Notes under the pieces: model-generated
The model's input: only the letters and a program-made list of their open reading frames with translations
What the model was told of the DNA's origin: nothing
Database searches by the model: none
Part shown: positions 17,881 to 25,216 of the stretch, piece by piece
Layout of the letters: every line of letters starts with the position of its first letter
Numbering within the stretch: the stretch's first letter is position 1
Position numbers and translations under genes: made by a program
From: Mariprofundus micogutta
GTDB taxonomy: Bacteria > Pseudomonadota > Zetaproteobacteria > Mariprofundales > Mariprofundaceae
Length of the DNA: 64,000 nucleotides
Assembly (NCBI RefSeq): GCF_001895085.1
Contig: NZ_BDFD01000004.1
Location: forward strand, 84,184-148,183
Reading direction: 5' to 3'

Positions 17881-18573
17881 ATGTCCAGCTGGCAAGCCAT
17901 AAGCGGACTGACAATTGCCATTGATGGACCTTCAGGCAGTGGTAAGGGGACGGTGGCAAAAATGCTGGCTGATGAGGTTGGCCTGCCTGTTCTGGATACA
18001 GGTCTGCTGTACAGGTTGGTTGGTTCTGTCGCATTAAGTCGTGATGTTGCACTGGATAGTGCAGATGCACTGGCTGATCTGGTGGATCAACTGTTGATGT
18101 CGATCGACTGGACCGTGGAAGGTGTTTTCCTGGATGGTGAAAATATTACCGGCAGTCTGCGTAGTGAACAGGTAGGGGAGGCTGCATCGAAGGTCGCTTC
18201 TCAGCCTGAAGTGCGTGAAAAACTGCTGGCTCTACAACATCAGCTGGCCAAGGCCGGTTGTATCATGGACGGGCGCGATATCGGGACGGTGGTATTACCT
18301 GATGCTCCTGCCAAGTTTTTTCTCACGGCATCTATACGCGAAAGAGCGCGTCGTCGTTGGGCACAGCTTAAAGATGATGGTGGGAGCACACTTGAAGCCG
18401 TGGTGGATGAACTGAAAATGCGTGACCAACGAGACCGGGAACGTCAGCATGCCCCTCTCTGTCAGGCTGCGGATGCTATTACTATCGATTCGACGACGAT
18501 GCGCGTCGATGATGTGGTTGATCGTATGCTCGGAGTGCTTGAACGGCGAGGGCTGATTCAGGCAGCAGCGTGA
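17881..18573 (+). CDS. cmk: Cytidylate kinase
   Basis: Phosphorylates CMP/dCMP with ATP. From ATG 17881 it is 230 residues, close to E. coli Cmk (227). Walker A is DGPSGSGKGT near residues 16-25; MDGRDIGTVVLPDA is the NMP-binding GRDIGT motif and RDQRDRERQHAPL the lid region. An alternative ATG at 17869 overlaps the aroA stop (would add four residues) and could be used by coupling. The aroA-cmk-rpsA-ihfB order is conserved in several proteobacterial classes. Confidence 0.95.
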   Translation: MSSWQAISGLTIAIDGPSGSGKGTVAKMLADEVGLPVLDTGLLYRLVGSVALSRDVALDSADALADLVDQLLMSIDWTVEGVFLDGENITGSLRSEQVGEAASKVASQPEVREKLLALQHQLAKAGCIMDGRDIGTVVLPDAPAKFFLTASIRERARRRWAQLKDDGGSTLEAVVDELKMRDQRDRERQHAPLCQAADAITIDSTTMRVDDVVDRMLGVLERRGLIQAAA

Positions 18574-18588
18574 AATAGAAACGAAACA

Positions 18589-18612
18589 CCGGCAGTGAAT
18601 GAGTGCTGCCGG
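18589..18612 (+). promoter_or_regulatory. Hairpin in the rpsA leader
   Basis: A perfect 7-bp stem, ccggcag (18589-18595) with ctgccgg (18606-18612), sits in the 97-base cmk-rpsA gap. No T-run follows, so it is not a typical terminator. Since S1 synthesis is autoregulated through structured leaders in other bacteria, it may take part in translational control; this is inference. Confidence 0.4.
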
Positions 18613-18670
18613 ATTAACACAAAACTGAATAACAATTCTATAGAAGAATTGAACTAGGACGGATAGAACA

Positions 18671-20509
18671 ATGAGTGAAGCCCAGAACTTGGAAGAAGTA
18701 CAGGAAACAACTGTAGATACACAGGAAACACCTGTAGTGGCAGAGGAAGCGCCTGCAGCGGTAGAGGAAACGCCAGTAGTAGCAGAGGAAGCAGCTGCAG
18801 AGGACACAGCTGAAGAAGAGTCATTCAAGCAGATGTTTGAGGCTTCACTGAAAGAGCAGCCCATTGTAAAACGTGGTGAAATGATCAAAGGAATGATCGT
18901 CAGCGTTAATGCAGACACTGTGACGATGGACGTGGGTGCCAAAGGTGAAGGCACTATTCCCGTCGCAGAATTTACCCAGGCTGGCATTGATGTGCCTGCC
19001 GTCGGCGAAGAAATTGATGCAATGGTTCAGTCGGTTGGCGGTGGTTCCGGAGTGGTGTTGTCCGTTCTGGCTGCAAAACAGCGTGAAGCCTGGACTGCGA
19101 TTGAAACTGCATCTGAAAATGGTGAAGCGATTGATGCTATTGTGACAGCCGAAGTGAAAGGTGGCTTCCGTGTTAATCTTTCCGGTTTGAATGCATTTAT
19201 GCCGCGCTCGGAAGCTGATACTGATATGCATGTCAGTGCTGATCAGCTGGTTGGTAAAGCATGTAAAGTGGCCGTTCTGGAAGCACGTCGCAGACCTGAA
19301 AACATTGTGGTTTCACGTAAAAAACCAATGTCTGTTGAACGTGATGCGCAGCGTGCGGTATTTTTTGAAAGCAAAGCCGTTGGTGATAAACTGAGTGGTG
19401 AAATTAAACGCATGGCTGATTTCGGTGCCTTTGTTGATCTGGGCGGTGTGGATGCCCTGTTGCATGTTTCTGATATCTCATGGCGTCGCATTAAACACCC
19501 ATCCGAGATGCTGGCTGTCGGACAGAGTGTGACGGTTGAAATCGTTAAGATGAATGCGGAAACAGGTAAAGTATCCGTGTCCATGAAGGCCCTGCAATCC
19601 GATCCATGGGAAAATGTAGCTGTTAATTATGAGGCTGGCATGCGTTTGACCGGAACGGTCCGCCGCCTGTTGGAATTCGGTGCTGTGGTTGAGATTGAAC
19701 CCGGTATTGAAGGTATGATCCATCGTTCTGAATTGAGCTGGACGAAGAATGATGTAAAACCTGCATCTGTCTTGTCTGAAGGCGATGTGGTTGATGTTGC
19801 AGTGCTCGAAGTTGATGCTGACGCCCGTCGTATCCGTCTGAGTCTGAAAGCTGTGAGTGATAATCCATGGCAGAGCTGGTTGGCTGATCATCCCATCTCT
19901 TCGCACATCACTGGAAAAATCAAGAATGTAACCGATTTCGGCTTCTTCGTACCTGTTGCTGAAGGTATGGATGGTCTGGTTCACATGGAAAATCTGTCAT
20001 GGGAACAGAAAGGTGCAGAGGCACTGGCTGAATATAGTAAAGGTCAGGATGTAGAATGTGTCGTGCTTGGCGTTGATGCTGAAAAACAGCGTATTTCGCT
20101 TGGAATCAAACAGCTTTCCGGTGATCCGTTTGAATTGTTTATGTCCAGCGTCAAACGTGGTGACAGTGTGAATGGTACAGTTGCTGAACTGAATCAGGGT
20201 GGCTCGGTCATTAATCTGGCAGAGGGTGTGCAGGCATTTTTGCCAAGGCGCGAAGTACCGCGTGAACATGCGGAGCTGAAAGTCGGTGACGAAGTGGAAG
20301 CGAAGATCATCGAAGTGAATCACAAGCGCAGGCAGGTGGATCTGTCCATCCGTCAGCAGTTACGCGATGAAGAGCGTGATGCGATGCGCAACTATTCCAA
20401 GCAGGCTGCAGAAGAATCGGCACCATCTGCATTGGCATTGCAATTGCAACGCATGCTCGAAGCCAGTGAAGCTAAAAAACCGGCTAAAAAGGCTGCCAAG
20501 AAGAAATAA
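18671..20509 (+). CDS. rpsA: 30S ribosomal protein S1 with acidic N-terminal extension
   Basis: mRNA-binding ribosomal protein with six S1 (OB-fold) repeats from about residue 70 to 580; copies are recognisable by repeated GxV..i.dFGafV patterns such as MADFGAFVDLGGVDALLHVSD and VTDFGFFVPV. At 612 residues it is about 55 longer than E. coli S1. The excess is an N-terminal stretch (about 5-52) of Glu, Ala, Thr and Val with the octamer ETPVVAEE twice. The C-terminus ends in a Lys/Ala tail (KKPAKKAAKKK). The ribosome site is weak (aggacggatagaaca), as is usual for autoregulated rpsA. Confidence 0.96.
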   Translation: MSEAQNLEEVQETTVDTQETPVVAEEAPAAVEETPVVAEEAAAEDTAEEESFKQMFEASLKEQPIVKRGEMIKGMIVSVNADTVTMDVGAKGEGTIPVAEFTQAGIDVPAVGEEIDAMVQSVGGGSGVVLSVLAAKQREAWTAIETASENGEAIDAIVTAEVKGGFRVNLSGLNAFMPRSEADTDMHVSADQLVGKACKVAVLEARRRPENIVVSRKKPMSVERDAQRAVFFESKAVGDKLSGEIKRMADFGAFVDLGGVDALLHVSDISWRRIKHPSEMLAVGQSVTVEIVKMNAETGKVSVSMKALQSDPWENVAVNYEAGMRLTGTVRRLLEFGAVVEIEPGIEGMIHRSELSWTKNDVKPASVLSEGDVVDVAVLEVDADARRIRLSLKAVSDNPWQSWLADHPISSHITGKIKNVTDFGFFVPVAEGMDGLVHMENLSWEQKGAEALAEYSKGQDVECVVLGVDAEKQRISLGIKQLSGDPFELFMSSVKRGDSVNGTVAELNQGGSVINLAEGVQAFLPRREVPREHAELKVGDEVEAKIIEVNHKRRQVDLSIRQQLRDEERDAMRNYSKQAAEESAPSALALQLQRMLEASEAKKPAKKAAKKK

Positions 20510-20517
20510 AAGGACTG

Positions 20518-20552
20518 ATCAGGCCCGGATCGGCTTGCGATTCGGGCCTGAT
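20518..20552 (+). terminator. Strong hairpin between rpsA and ihfB
   Basis: A perfect 10-bp stem, atcaggcccg (20518-20527) with cgggcctgat (20543-20552), loop of 15. It is not followed by a T-run, so it may be a partial terminator or an mRNA-processing/stability element that sets rpsA and ihfB output apart. Confidence 0.5.
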
Positions 20553-20630
20553 TGCCTAAGCTAGGGAGATAGTGAACCATGCTGTTCCATCATGGTTCGC
20601 TGTTTTAGAGAGGCTGGCCTGGAGGGTGTT

Positions 20631-20915
20631 ATGACAAAATCTGAATTGGTAGATATCATAGCAGAGAAACAGGAAGGTATTACCCGGCGCGAGGCTGAGG
20701 TTGTGGTTAACACGATCTTTTCAGTGATTGGTGATGCTCTCTCAGATGGCGGGCATGTAGAATTGCGCGGCTTCGGCAGCTTTACCACGAAAGAACGCAA
20801 TGAACGCCTTGGCCGTAATCCGAAAACCGGAGAATCGGTTATGGTTCCTGCTAAGGTAGTTCCTCATTTCAAACCGGGTAAGGATCTGCGTGAGAGAGTT
20901 GATCGCGCGCTTTAA
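20631..20915 (+). CDS. ihfB: Integration host factor beta subunit
   Basis: DNA-bending nucleoid protein, partner of IhfA. From ATG 20631 it is 94 residues, the expected size, beginning MTKSELVDIIAEKQ. The HU/IHF signature GRNPKTGESVMVPAKVVPHFKPGK is complete, including the intercalating Pro in NPKTG. GGAGGGTGTT before ATG 20631 is a strong ribosome site; an upstream in-frame start at 20592 would add 13 foreign residues. The position after rpsA and before lapA is conserved and supports ihfB rather than hup. Confidence 0.95.
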   Translation: MTKSELVDIIAEKQEGITRREAEVVVNTIFSVIGDALSDGGHVELRGFGSFTTKERNERLGRNPKTGESVMVPAKVVPHFKPGKDLRERVDRAL

Positions 20916-20928
20916 AATCCCTTCATCA

Positions 20929-21240
20929 ATGAGTGGTCTGAATTCAGTCAACTGGATTAACGTACTCCTGGTCATTGTGCTGACATCGTTTGCGACGATG
21001 TTTGCTCTGGCCAATCTTACTCCTGTTCATATTAGGTTTCTTGGCGTTTCTAGCGCATCTATTCCAATCTATGTGCCGGTTTTTATCGCATTCATGCTCG
21101 GTTTTTTCGGCGGTGTATTGTCTCTGAGTTTTTCCCGGCGCAAGCATAAACTAGAGATCGCTCGCTTGCGGGATGAAAATGAACGCTTGCAACAGGAAGT
21201 GGATAATTTGCGCAATATCCCATTGCAAGACGACGTATGA
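20929..21240 (+). CDS. lapA: LapA-domain (DUF1049) inner-membrane protein
   Basis: Small membrane protein of 103 residues from ATG 20929 (an in-frame GTG at 20890 would overlap ihfB). Two hydrophobic helices, about 9-30 and 43-65, are followed by a charged coiled coil (LEIARLRDENERLQQEVDNL). In enterobacteria LapA partners LapB in controlling LPS assembly and LpxC turnover. The stop overlaps the lapB start by four bases. The ihfB-lapA-lapB-pyrF order is the classical one. Confidence 0.9.
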   Translation: MSGLNSVNWINVLLVIVLTSFATMFALANLTPVHIRFLGVSSASIPIYVPVFIAFMLGFFGGVLSLSFSRRKHKLEIARLRDENERLQQEVDNLRNIPLQDDV

Positions 21241-22376
21241 ATACACTATTACTGGCGATTACCGCCATCGCACTGGTGGTGCTGCTGGCTCTGGTGTTGC
21301 GCCCATTACAAGAAGAAGCCAAGCCTGAGCAGGAAGAAGATGAACGCATCTCTCCTCTGTTACGTGGTATCAATTATCTATTGTCCGATGAGCCGGATCG
21401 CGCATTACAGGAGATGGTACAGGTGGCTCGTCTCAGATCGGAGGCTGCCGATGTGTATATGGCACTCGGTGAAATGTTCCGCTCCAAAGGTGAAATAGGT
21501 CGTGCAGTGCGCATTCACCAAAATCTGCTGGCACGTCCGGATCTGCCAAAGTCGATGCATTTACAGGCACATCTGGCTCTGGCTATCGATTTTCAGACTG
21601 GTGGTTTGCTTGATCGAGCCTTGTATCAATATCGCAAAGCGCTTGATATTCAGTCTGATCATGCTGGCGCATTGGAAGCAAGCCTGCGAATTCGCGAGCA
21701 GAGTTCCGAGTGGCTTGCTGCTGAAGAGCTATTATCGCGGTTGGAGCAGGTGCGCAGGGAATCTTATGGATCTCACCGCGCCTATCTGTTTTCCGAGATG
21801 GCCAGGCAATGCTGTAACGAATCTGATTATGAAGGTGCACATGGTTATGCTGACCAGGCAATGGCATTGGACCAGTCGTGTGCACCTGCCCGAATGGTGG
21901 AGATTGAGTTGGCTCTGAGGGATCATGATTTTGATAAAGCCGGAGTCGGTATTTCTGCACTCAGGGAACACTCCCGCGAGCATTTTCCTCTGATTATTCA
22001 GATATTACTTCAATATGATGATTATTACAGTTCAGAAGGTGTGAATCTGCTGCATGCATTCTGGCAACAGGGAAGGGATGCAGAGCTTGCTCTGGCATGG
22101 ATGGAGGCTGTAGGGCGGGATCGCTCAAGCGCGGAAGCGCAGGCCTTGTGCGCAGAACTAGGTTTTGTGCCCAATTCACTGCGCGAATCACTGCGTTTGA
22201 ATGCAGTTCTTGGTGACGAGTCCGATGCACATGCCCGGTTTTCCAGACAGTGGCGTAAAAGCGCCAAGAACTATGCCTGTGAGCAATGTGGTGTTGAAGT
22301 GGTAGAGGTGCGCTGGCAGTGCCCTCAATGCCATTCATGGGGCACGCTGCATCCGAAGTCCGAGGAGAGTATTTAA
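21237..22376 (+). CDS. lapB: LPS assembly regulator LapB (YciM)
   Basis: Membrane-anchored TPR protein that, in E. coli, directs LpxC to FtsH and so sets the LPS/phospholipid balance. The 379 residues comprise an N-terminal membrane anchor (about 3-22), tandem TPR units (about 45-330) and a C-terminal rubredoxin-type knuckle CEQCG...CPQC with the four metal-binding cysteines intact. The length is close to E. coli LapB (389). It starts in the lapA stop and ends in the pyrF start (TAATG). Confidence 0.94.
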   Translation: MNTLLLAITAIALVVLLALVLRPLQEEAKPEQEEDERISPLLRGINYLLSDEPDRALQEMVQVARLRSEAADVYMALGEMFRSKGEIGRAVRIHQNLLARPDLPKSMHLQAHLALAIDFQTGGLLDRALYQYRKALDIQSDHAGALEASLRIREQSSEWLAAEELLSRLEQVRRESYGSHRAYLFSEMARQCCNESDYEGAHGYADQAMALDQSCAPARMVEIELALRDHDFDKAGVGISALREHSREHFPLIIQILLQYDDYYSSEGVNLLHAFWQQGRDAELALAWMEAVGRDRSSAEAQALCAELGFVPNSLRESLRLNAVLGDESDAHARFSRQWRKSAKNYACEQCGVEVVEVRWQCPQCHSWGTLHPKSEESI

Positions 22377-23065
22377 TGCCGGATAACAGAATGAAAGACA
22401 GACTGATGGTGGCTCTGGATGTTAACCACCGCGATGCAGCACTGGCTATGCGTGATCAGCTTGGTGATTCAGTAGGCTGGTTGAAAGTGGGGCTGCGCCT
22501 GTTTGTGGCTGAGGGGCCCGAGCTGGTTCGTGACTTGAATACGTCGCATAAGCTGTTTCTTGACCTGAAATTTCACGATATTCCTAACACTGTAGCTCAG
22601 GCTGTCGAAAGTGCCGGTGGTCTCGGTGTGGATATGATCAATGTGCATGCCGGTGGTGGGGAAGAGATGCTCGCTTCTGCTGCAAAAGCCGCAGCCAATT
22701 TTCCGGATATGAAGTTGATCGCAGTGACTGTGTTGACTAGTGATCCGATGCCGAAAGAGCAGGCGCGGGTTGTGGCACTGGAGCGTGCAAAGCTGGCGCA
22801 TGATGCAGGCCTTGATGGCATTGTCTGCAGTGTGCATGAAGCTGCCGCGATTAAACAAACATGTGGCACCAATTTTATTACTGTTACCCCGGGTATCCGC
22901 TGGGGTGGACAGGATACTCAGGATCAGAAACGGGTGGCCGATCCTGCCTCTGCAATTACGGGTGGCTCCGATTACCTGGTGGTAGGGCGTCCGATTCTGC
23001 ATGCGCCGAACCCGCGTGATGCAGCTCTGGAAGCTCTGGCGATGATGGAGTCTGTGACTGCCTGA
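22376..23065 (+). CDS. pyrF: Orotidine 5'-phosphate decarboxylase
   Basis: Last step of UMP synthesis. 229 residues from ATG 22376, which overlaps the lapB stop and has GAGGAG upstream. It shows VALDVNHRD at the N-terminus and the catalytic DLKFHDIPNT motif (Asp-Lys-Asp set), and ends with VTPGIRWGG and the phosphate-binding YLVVGRPI. The next gene starts within its stop codon. Confidence 0.96.
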   Translation: MPDNRMKDRLMVALDVNHRDAALAMRDQLGDSVGWLKVGLRLFVAEGPELVRDLNTSHKLFLDLKFHDIPNTVAQAVESAGGLGVDMINVHAGGGEEMLASAAKAAANFPDMKLIAVTVLTSDPMPKEQARVVALERAKLAHDAGLDGIVCSVHEAAAIKQTCGTNFITVTPGIRWGGQDTQDQKRVADPASAITGGSDYLVVGRPILHAPNPRDAALEALAMMESVTA

Positions 23066-24237
23066 TGAGTCAAAACAATTACGAATCAACGCTAGCCTCA
23101 TATTCCTGTCGTACAGCTGATTCTCGCGGACGTGTATATGACGAGCCTGAATCCCCGCACCGCAACCCTTTTCAGCGTGATCGTGACCGTATCATTCATT
23201 CTACGGCATTTCGCCGCCTGGAATACAAGACTCAGGTATTTGTAAACCATGAAGGGGATCATTATCGCACGCGGCTGACGCACTCCATTGAGGTGGCTCA
23301 GATTGCCCGTTCTATCTGCCGCTCTATGCATCTGCATGAAGATCTGGCCGAGGCGGTGGCATTGGCACACGACCTTGGCCATACGCCTTTCGGTCATTCT
23401 GGTCAGGATGCTCTGGATGAAGTGATGAAGCCATACGGAGGATTTGAGCATAACCGCCAGTCACTGCGCATCGTAGAAGAGTTGGAGCATAAATACGCGG
23501 CTTTTACCGGTTTGAATCTCTCCTATGAAACCCGCGAAGGCATTGTGAAACACCATTCAGCTTATGACACGCCGAAGAACATTGATCTGGCACATTATAA
23601 TCTGCATGAACAGCCAGCGCTGGAAGCACAGATAGGAAACCTTGCTGACGAGATTGCCTATAACAATCACGATATTGATGATGGTTACAGGGCCGGCATG
23701 CTCTCTATTGATGAGCTGATTAAGCTTGAGCTGTTCGGTAGTAATTATGAAAAAGTGGAAGCAGAATTCCCTGATGCATCTGAACGTTTGAAGGTGAATG
23801 AAACAGTACGTCATATGATTAATGATCTGATTGTCGATGTCATTGAAGAAACCCGCCATCGTATCAGGGAATTGAATGTTAAAAGCTTTGAGGATGTACG
23901 CAGGTCTCCGGCACCACTGGTCGGTTTCTCAAAACATGTGCGCCGTATGAATGGTGAGTTGAAGAAGTTCCTGTATAAGAATATGTACCGTCATTACCGC
24001 GTAGCACGCATGGCCAATAAGGCAGAGCGGGTGATTCGCGAAATCTTTGAAGTGTACATGGATTGTCCTGCCATGTTGCCGGAAAATCAGCAGGATGAAA
24101 TGCGCATGGCTAAAATAGTTGGTGGTCTGACCGATGTTCGCCAGGCGCGCATCATTGCAGATTACATTGCCGGCATGACTGATCGTTATGCCCTGGAAGA
24201 GCACGAGCGATTGTTTAACGTGAACGTCCGTCCATAA
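23065..24237 (+). CDS. Deoxyguanosinetriphosphate triphosphohydrolase-like protein (HD domain)
   Basis: dNTP triphosphohydrolase of the Dgt-like group, 390 residues, removing triphosphate from dGTP or other dNTPs. The HD-domain metal site is intact: R-L-T-H-S-I-E near 72-78, LAHDLGHTPFGHSG near 108-121, and D at the NLADEIAYNNHDIDD stretch near 190-204. HRNPFQRDRDRIIHSTAFRRLEYKTQVF is cut here to its core FRRLEYKTQVF, a family hallmark. It starts within the pyrF stop and ends the housekeeping run; the 169 bases that follow separate it from a convergent gene. Confidence 0.93.
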   Translation: MSQNNYESTLASYSCRTADSRGRVYDEPESPHRNPFQRDRDRIIHSTAFRRLEYKTQVFVNHEGDHYRTRLTHSIEVAQIARSICRSMHLHEDLAEAVALAHDLGHTPFGHSGQDALDEVMKPYGGFEHNRQSLRIVEELEHKYAAFTGLNLSYETREGIVKHHSAYDTPKNIDLAHYNLHEQPALEAQIGNLADEIAYNNHDIDDGYRAGMLSIDELIKLELFGSNYEKVEAEFPDASERLKVNETVRHMINDLIVDVIEETRHRIRELNVKSFEDVRRSPAPLVGFSKHVRRMNGELKKFLYKNMYRHYRVARMANKAERVIREIFEVYMDCPAMLPENQQDEMRMAKIVGGLTDVRQARIIADYIAGMTDRYALEEHERLFNVNVRP

Positions 24238-24406
24238 TTTGTGTCCGCATTGATTGTTCAGTGCGAAGAAAATAATTTCCCGCATCAAATGTACTACAGC
24301 TTTTCGATATATCCGTGTTTTGTTGGGTTCTGACTAAAAGAGGGTGAGGGGTAAGATTATTACTGTTCTTTCTGCTTGGGGAAGCATAGCGATCTCTGGT
24401 AACGGT

Positions 24407-25216
24407 TTATTTTCTGAATAAGCGTGAGAAAAAACCTTTTGTAGATTTTTCTTCTTTAGGTGCTTTGATCAGGATGACGGAAATATTATCCGGGCCTCCT
24501 GCTTCATTTGCCAGACCAATCAGACGCTGATTTGCAGCGGGTAGATTGTCCCAATAATGCGTCAGTGTGGCATGAATAACTTCATCGGAAACTACGTCAG
24601 TGAGCCCATCTGAGCACATCAGATACAGGTCTCCTTCGAAAACCATATCTTCAACGATATCAGCTTCGACATTTGCCTCCACGCCGAGCGCGCGGGTGAC
24701 CAGGTTTTTGATTGAAGAGTTGCGCGCATTTGCCGCGGTGAGTAGTCCGCGACGAACCTGTTCATGGATGAGTGAGTGATCTTCAGTGACATGCGTAAGG
24801 ATATTGTCTCTGAGTCTGTACATGCGTGAGTCGCCAACGTGTGCTGCAGTGATGCGGTCACCATAAAAGGCTGCTGCGAGTACTGTGGTGCCCATGCCTG
24901 CACATTCTTGTTGTGTGCTGGCAGTGCTGAAAATGGAGTTGTTGGCTTGCAGGATAGCATCGCGCACCAGTACAGACTCTTCGGTGAATCCTGTATGTTC
25001 ATTAATCTGGGCTGTGGGCATTTGCAGGATTTTTTTCTGCACTGTTGTTGTGATGATTTCAACAGCCATGCGGCTGGCAACTTCACCTGCATTATAGCCG
25101 CCCATGCCATCAGCCAGGACAGCCACGCCGTGAGTCAGGGAGACGCCAACATAATCTTCATTATGTTGGCGTTTTTTGCCGACATCTGTCATGGCATGCA
25201 TTTCAAGCGGTATCAC
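24407..25216 (-). CDS. PP2C-family Ser/Thr protein phosphatase
   Basis: Metal-dependent PPM phosphatase of 269 residues, probably cytoplasmic. Metal-binding motifs are in place: NED near 19-21, ADGMGGYNAG near 35-44, HVGDSRMYRL near 125, CSDGLTDVV near 200 and GGPDNISVIL near 240. The start is a GTG at 25216 that overlaps the stop of the upstream kinase (GTGA), so the two are co-translated. Such kinase/phosphatase pairs control each other and shared targets in many bacteria; substrates are unknown here. Confidence 0.93.
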   Translation of the reverse strand: MIPLEMHAMTDVGKKRQHNEDYVGVSLTHGVAVLADGMGGYNAGEVASRMAVEIITTTVQKKILQMPTAQINEHTGFTEESVLVRDAILQANNSIFSTASTQQECAGMGTTVLAAAFYGDRITAAHVGDSRMYRLRDNILTHVTEDHSLIHEQVRRGLLTAANARNSSIKNLVTRALGVEANVEADIVEDMVFEGDLYLMCSDGLTDVVSDEVIHATLTHYWDNLPAANQRLIGLANEAGGPDNISVILIKAPKEEKSTKGFFSRLFRK

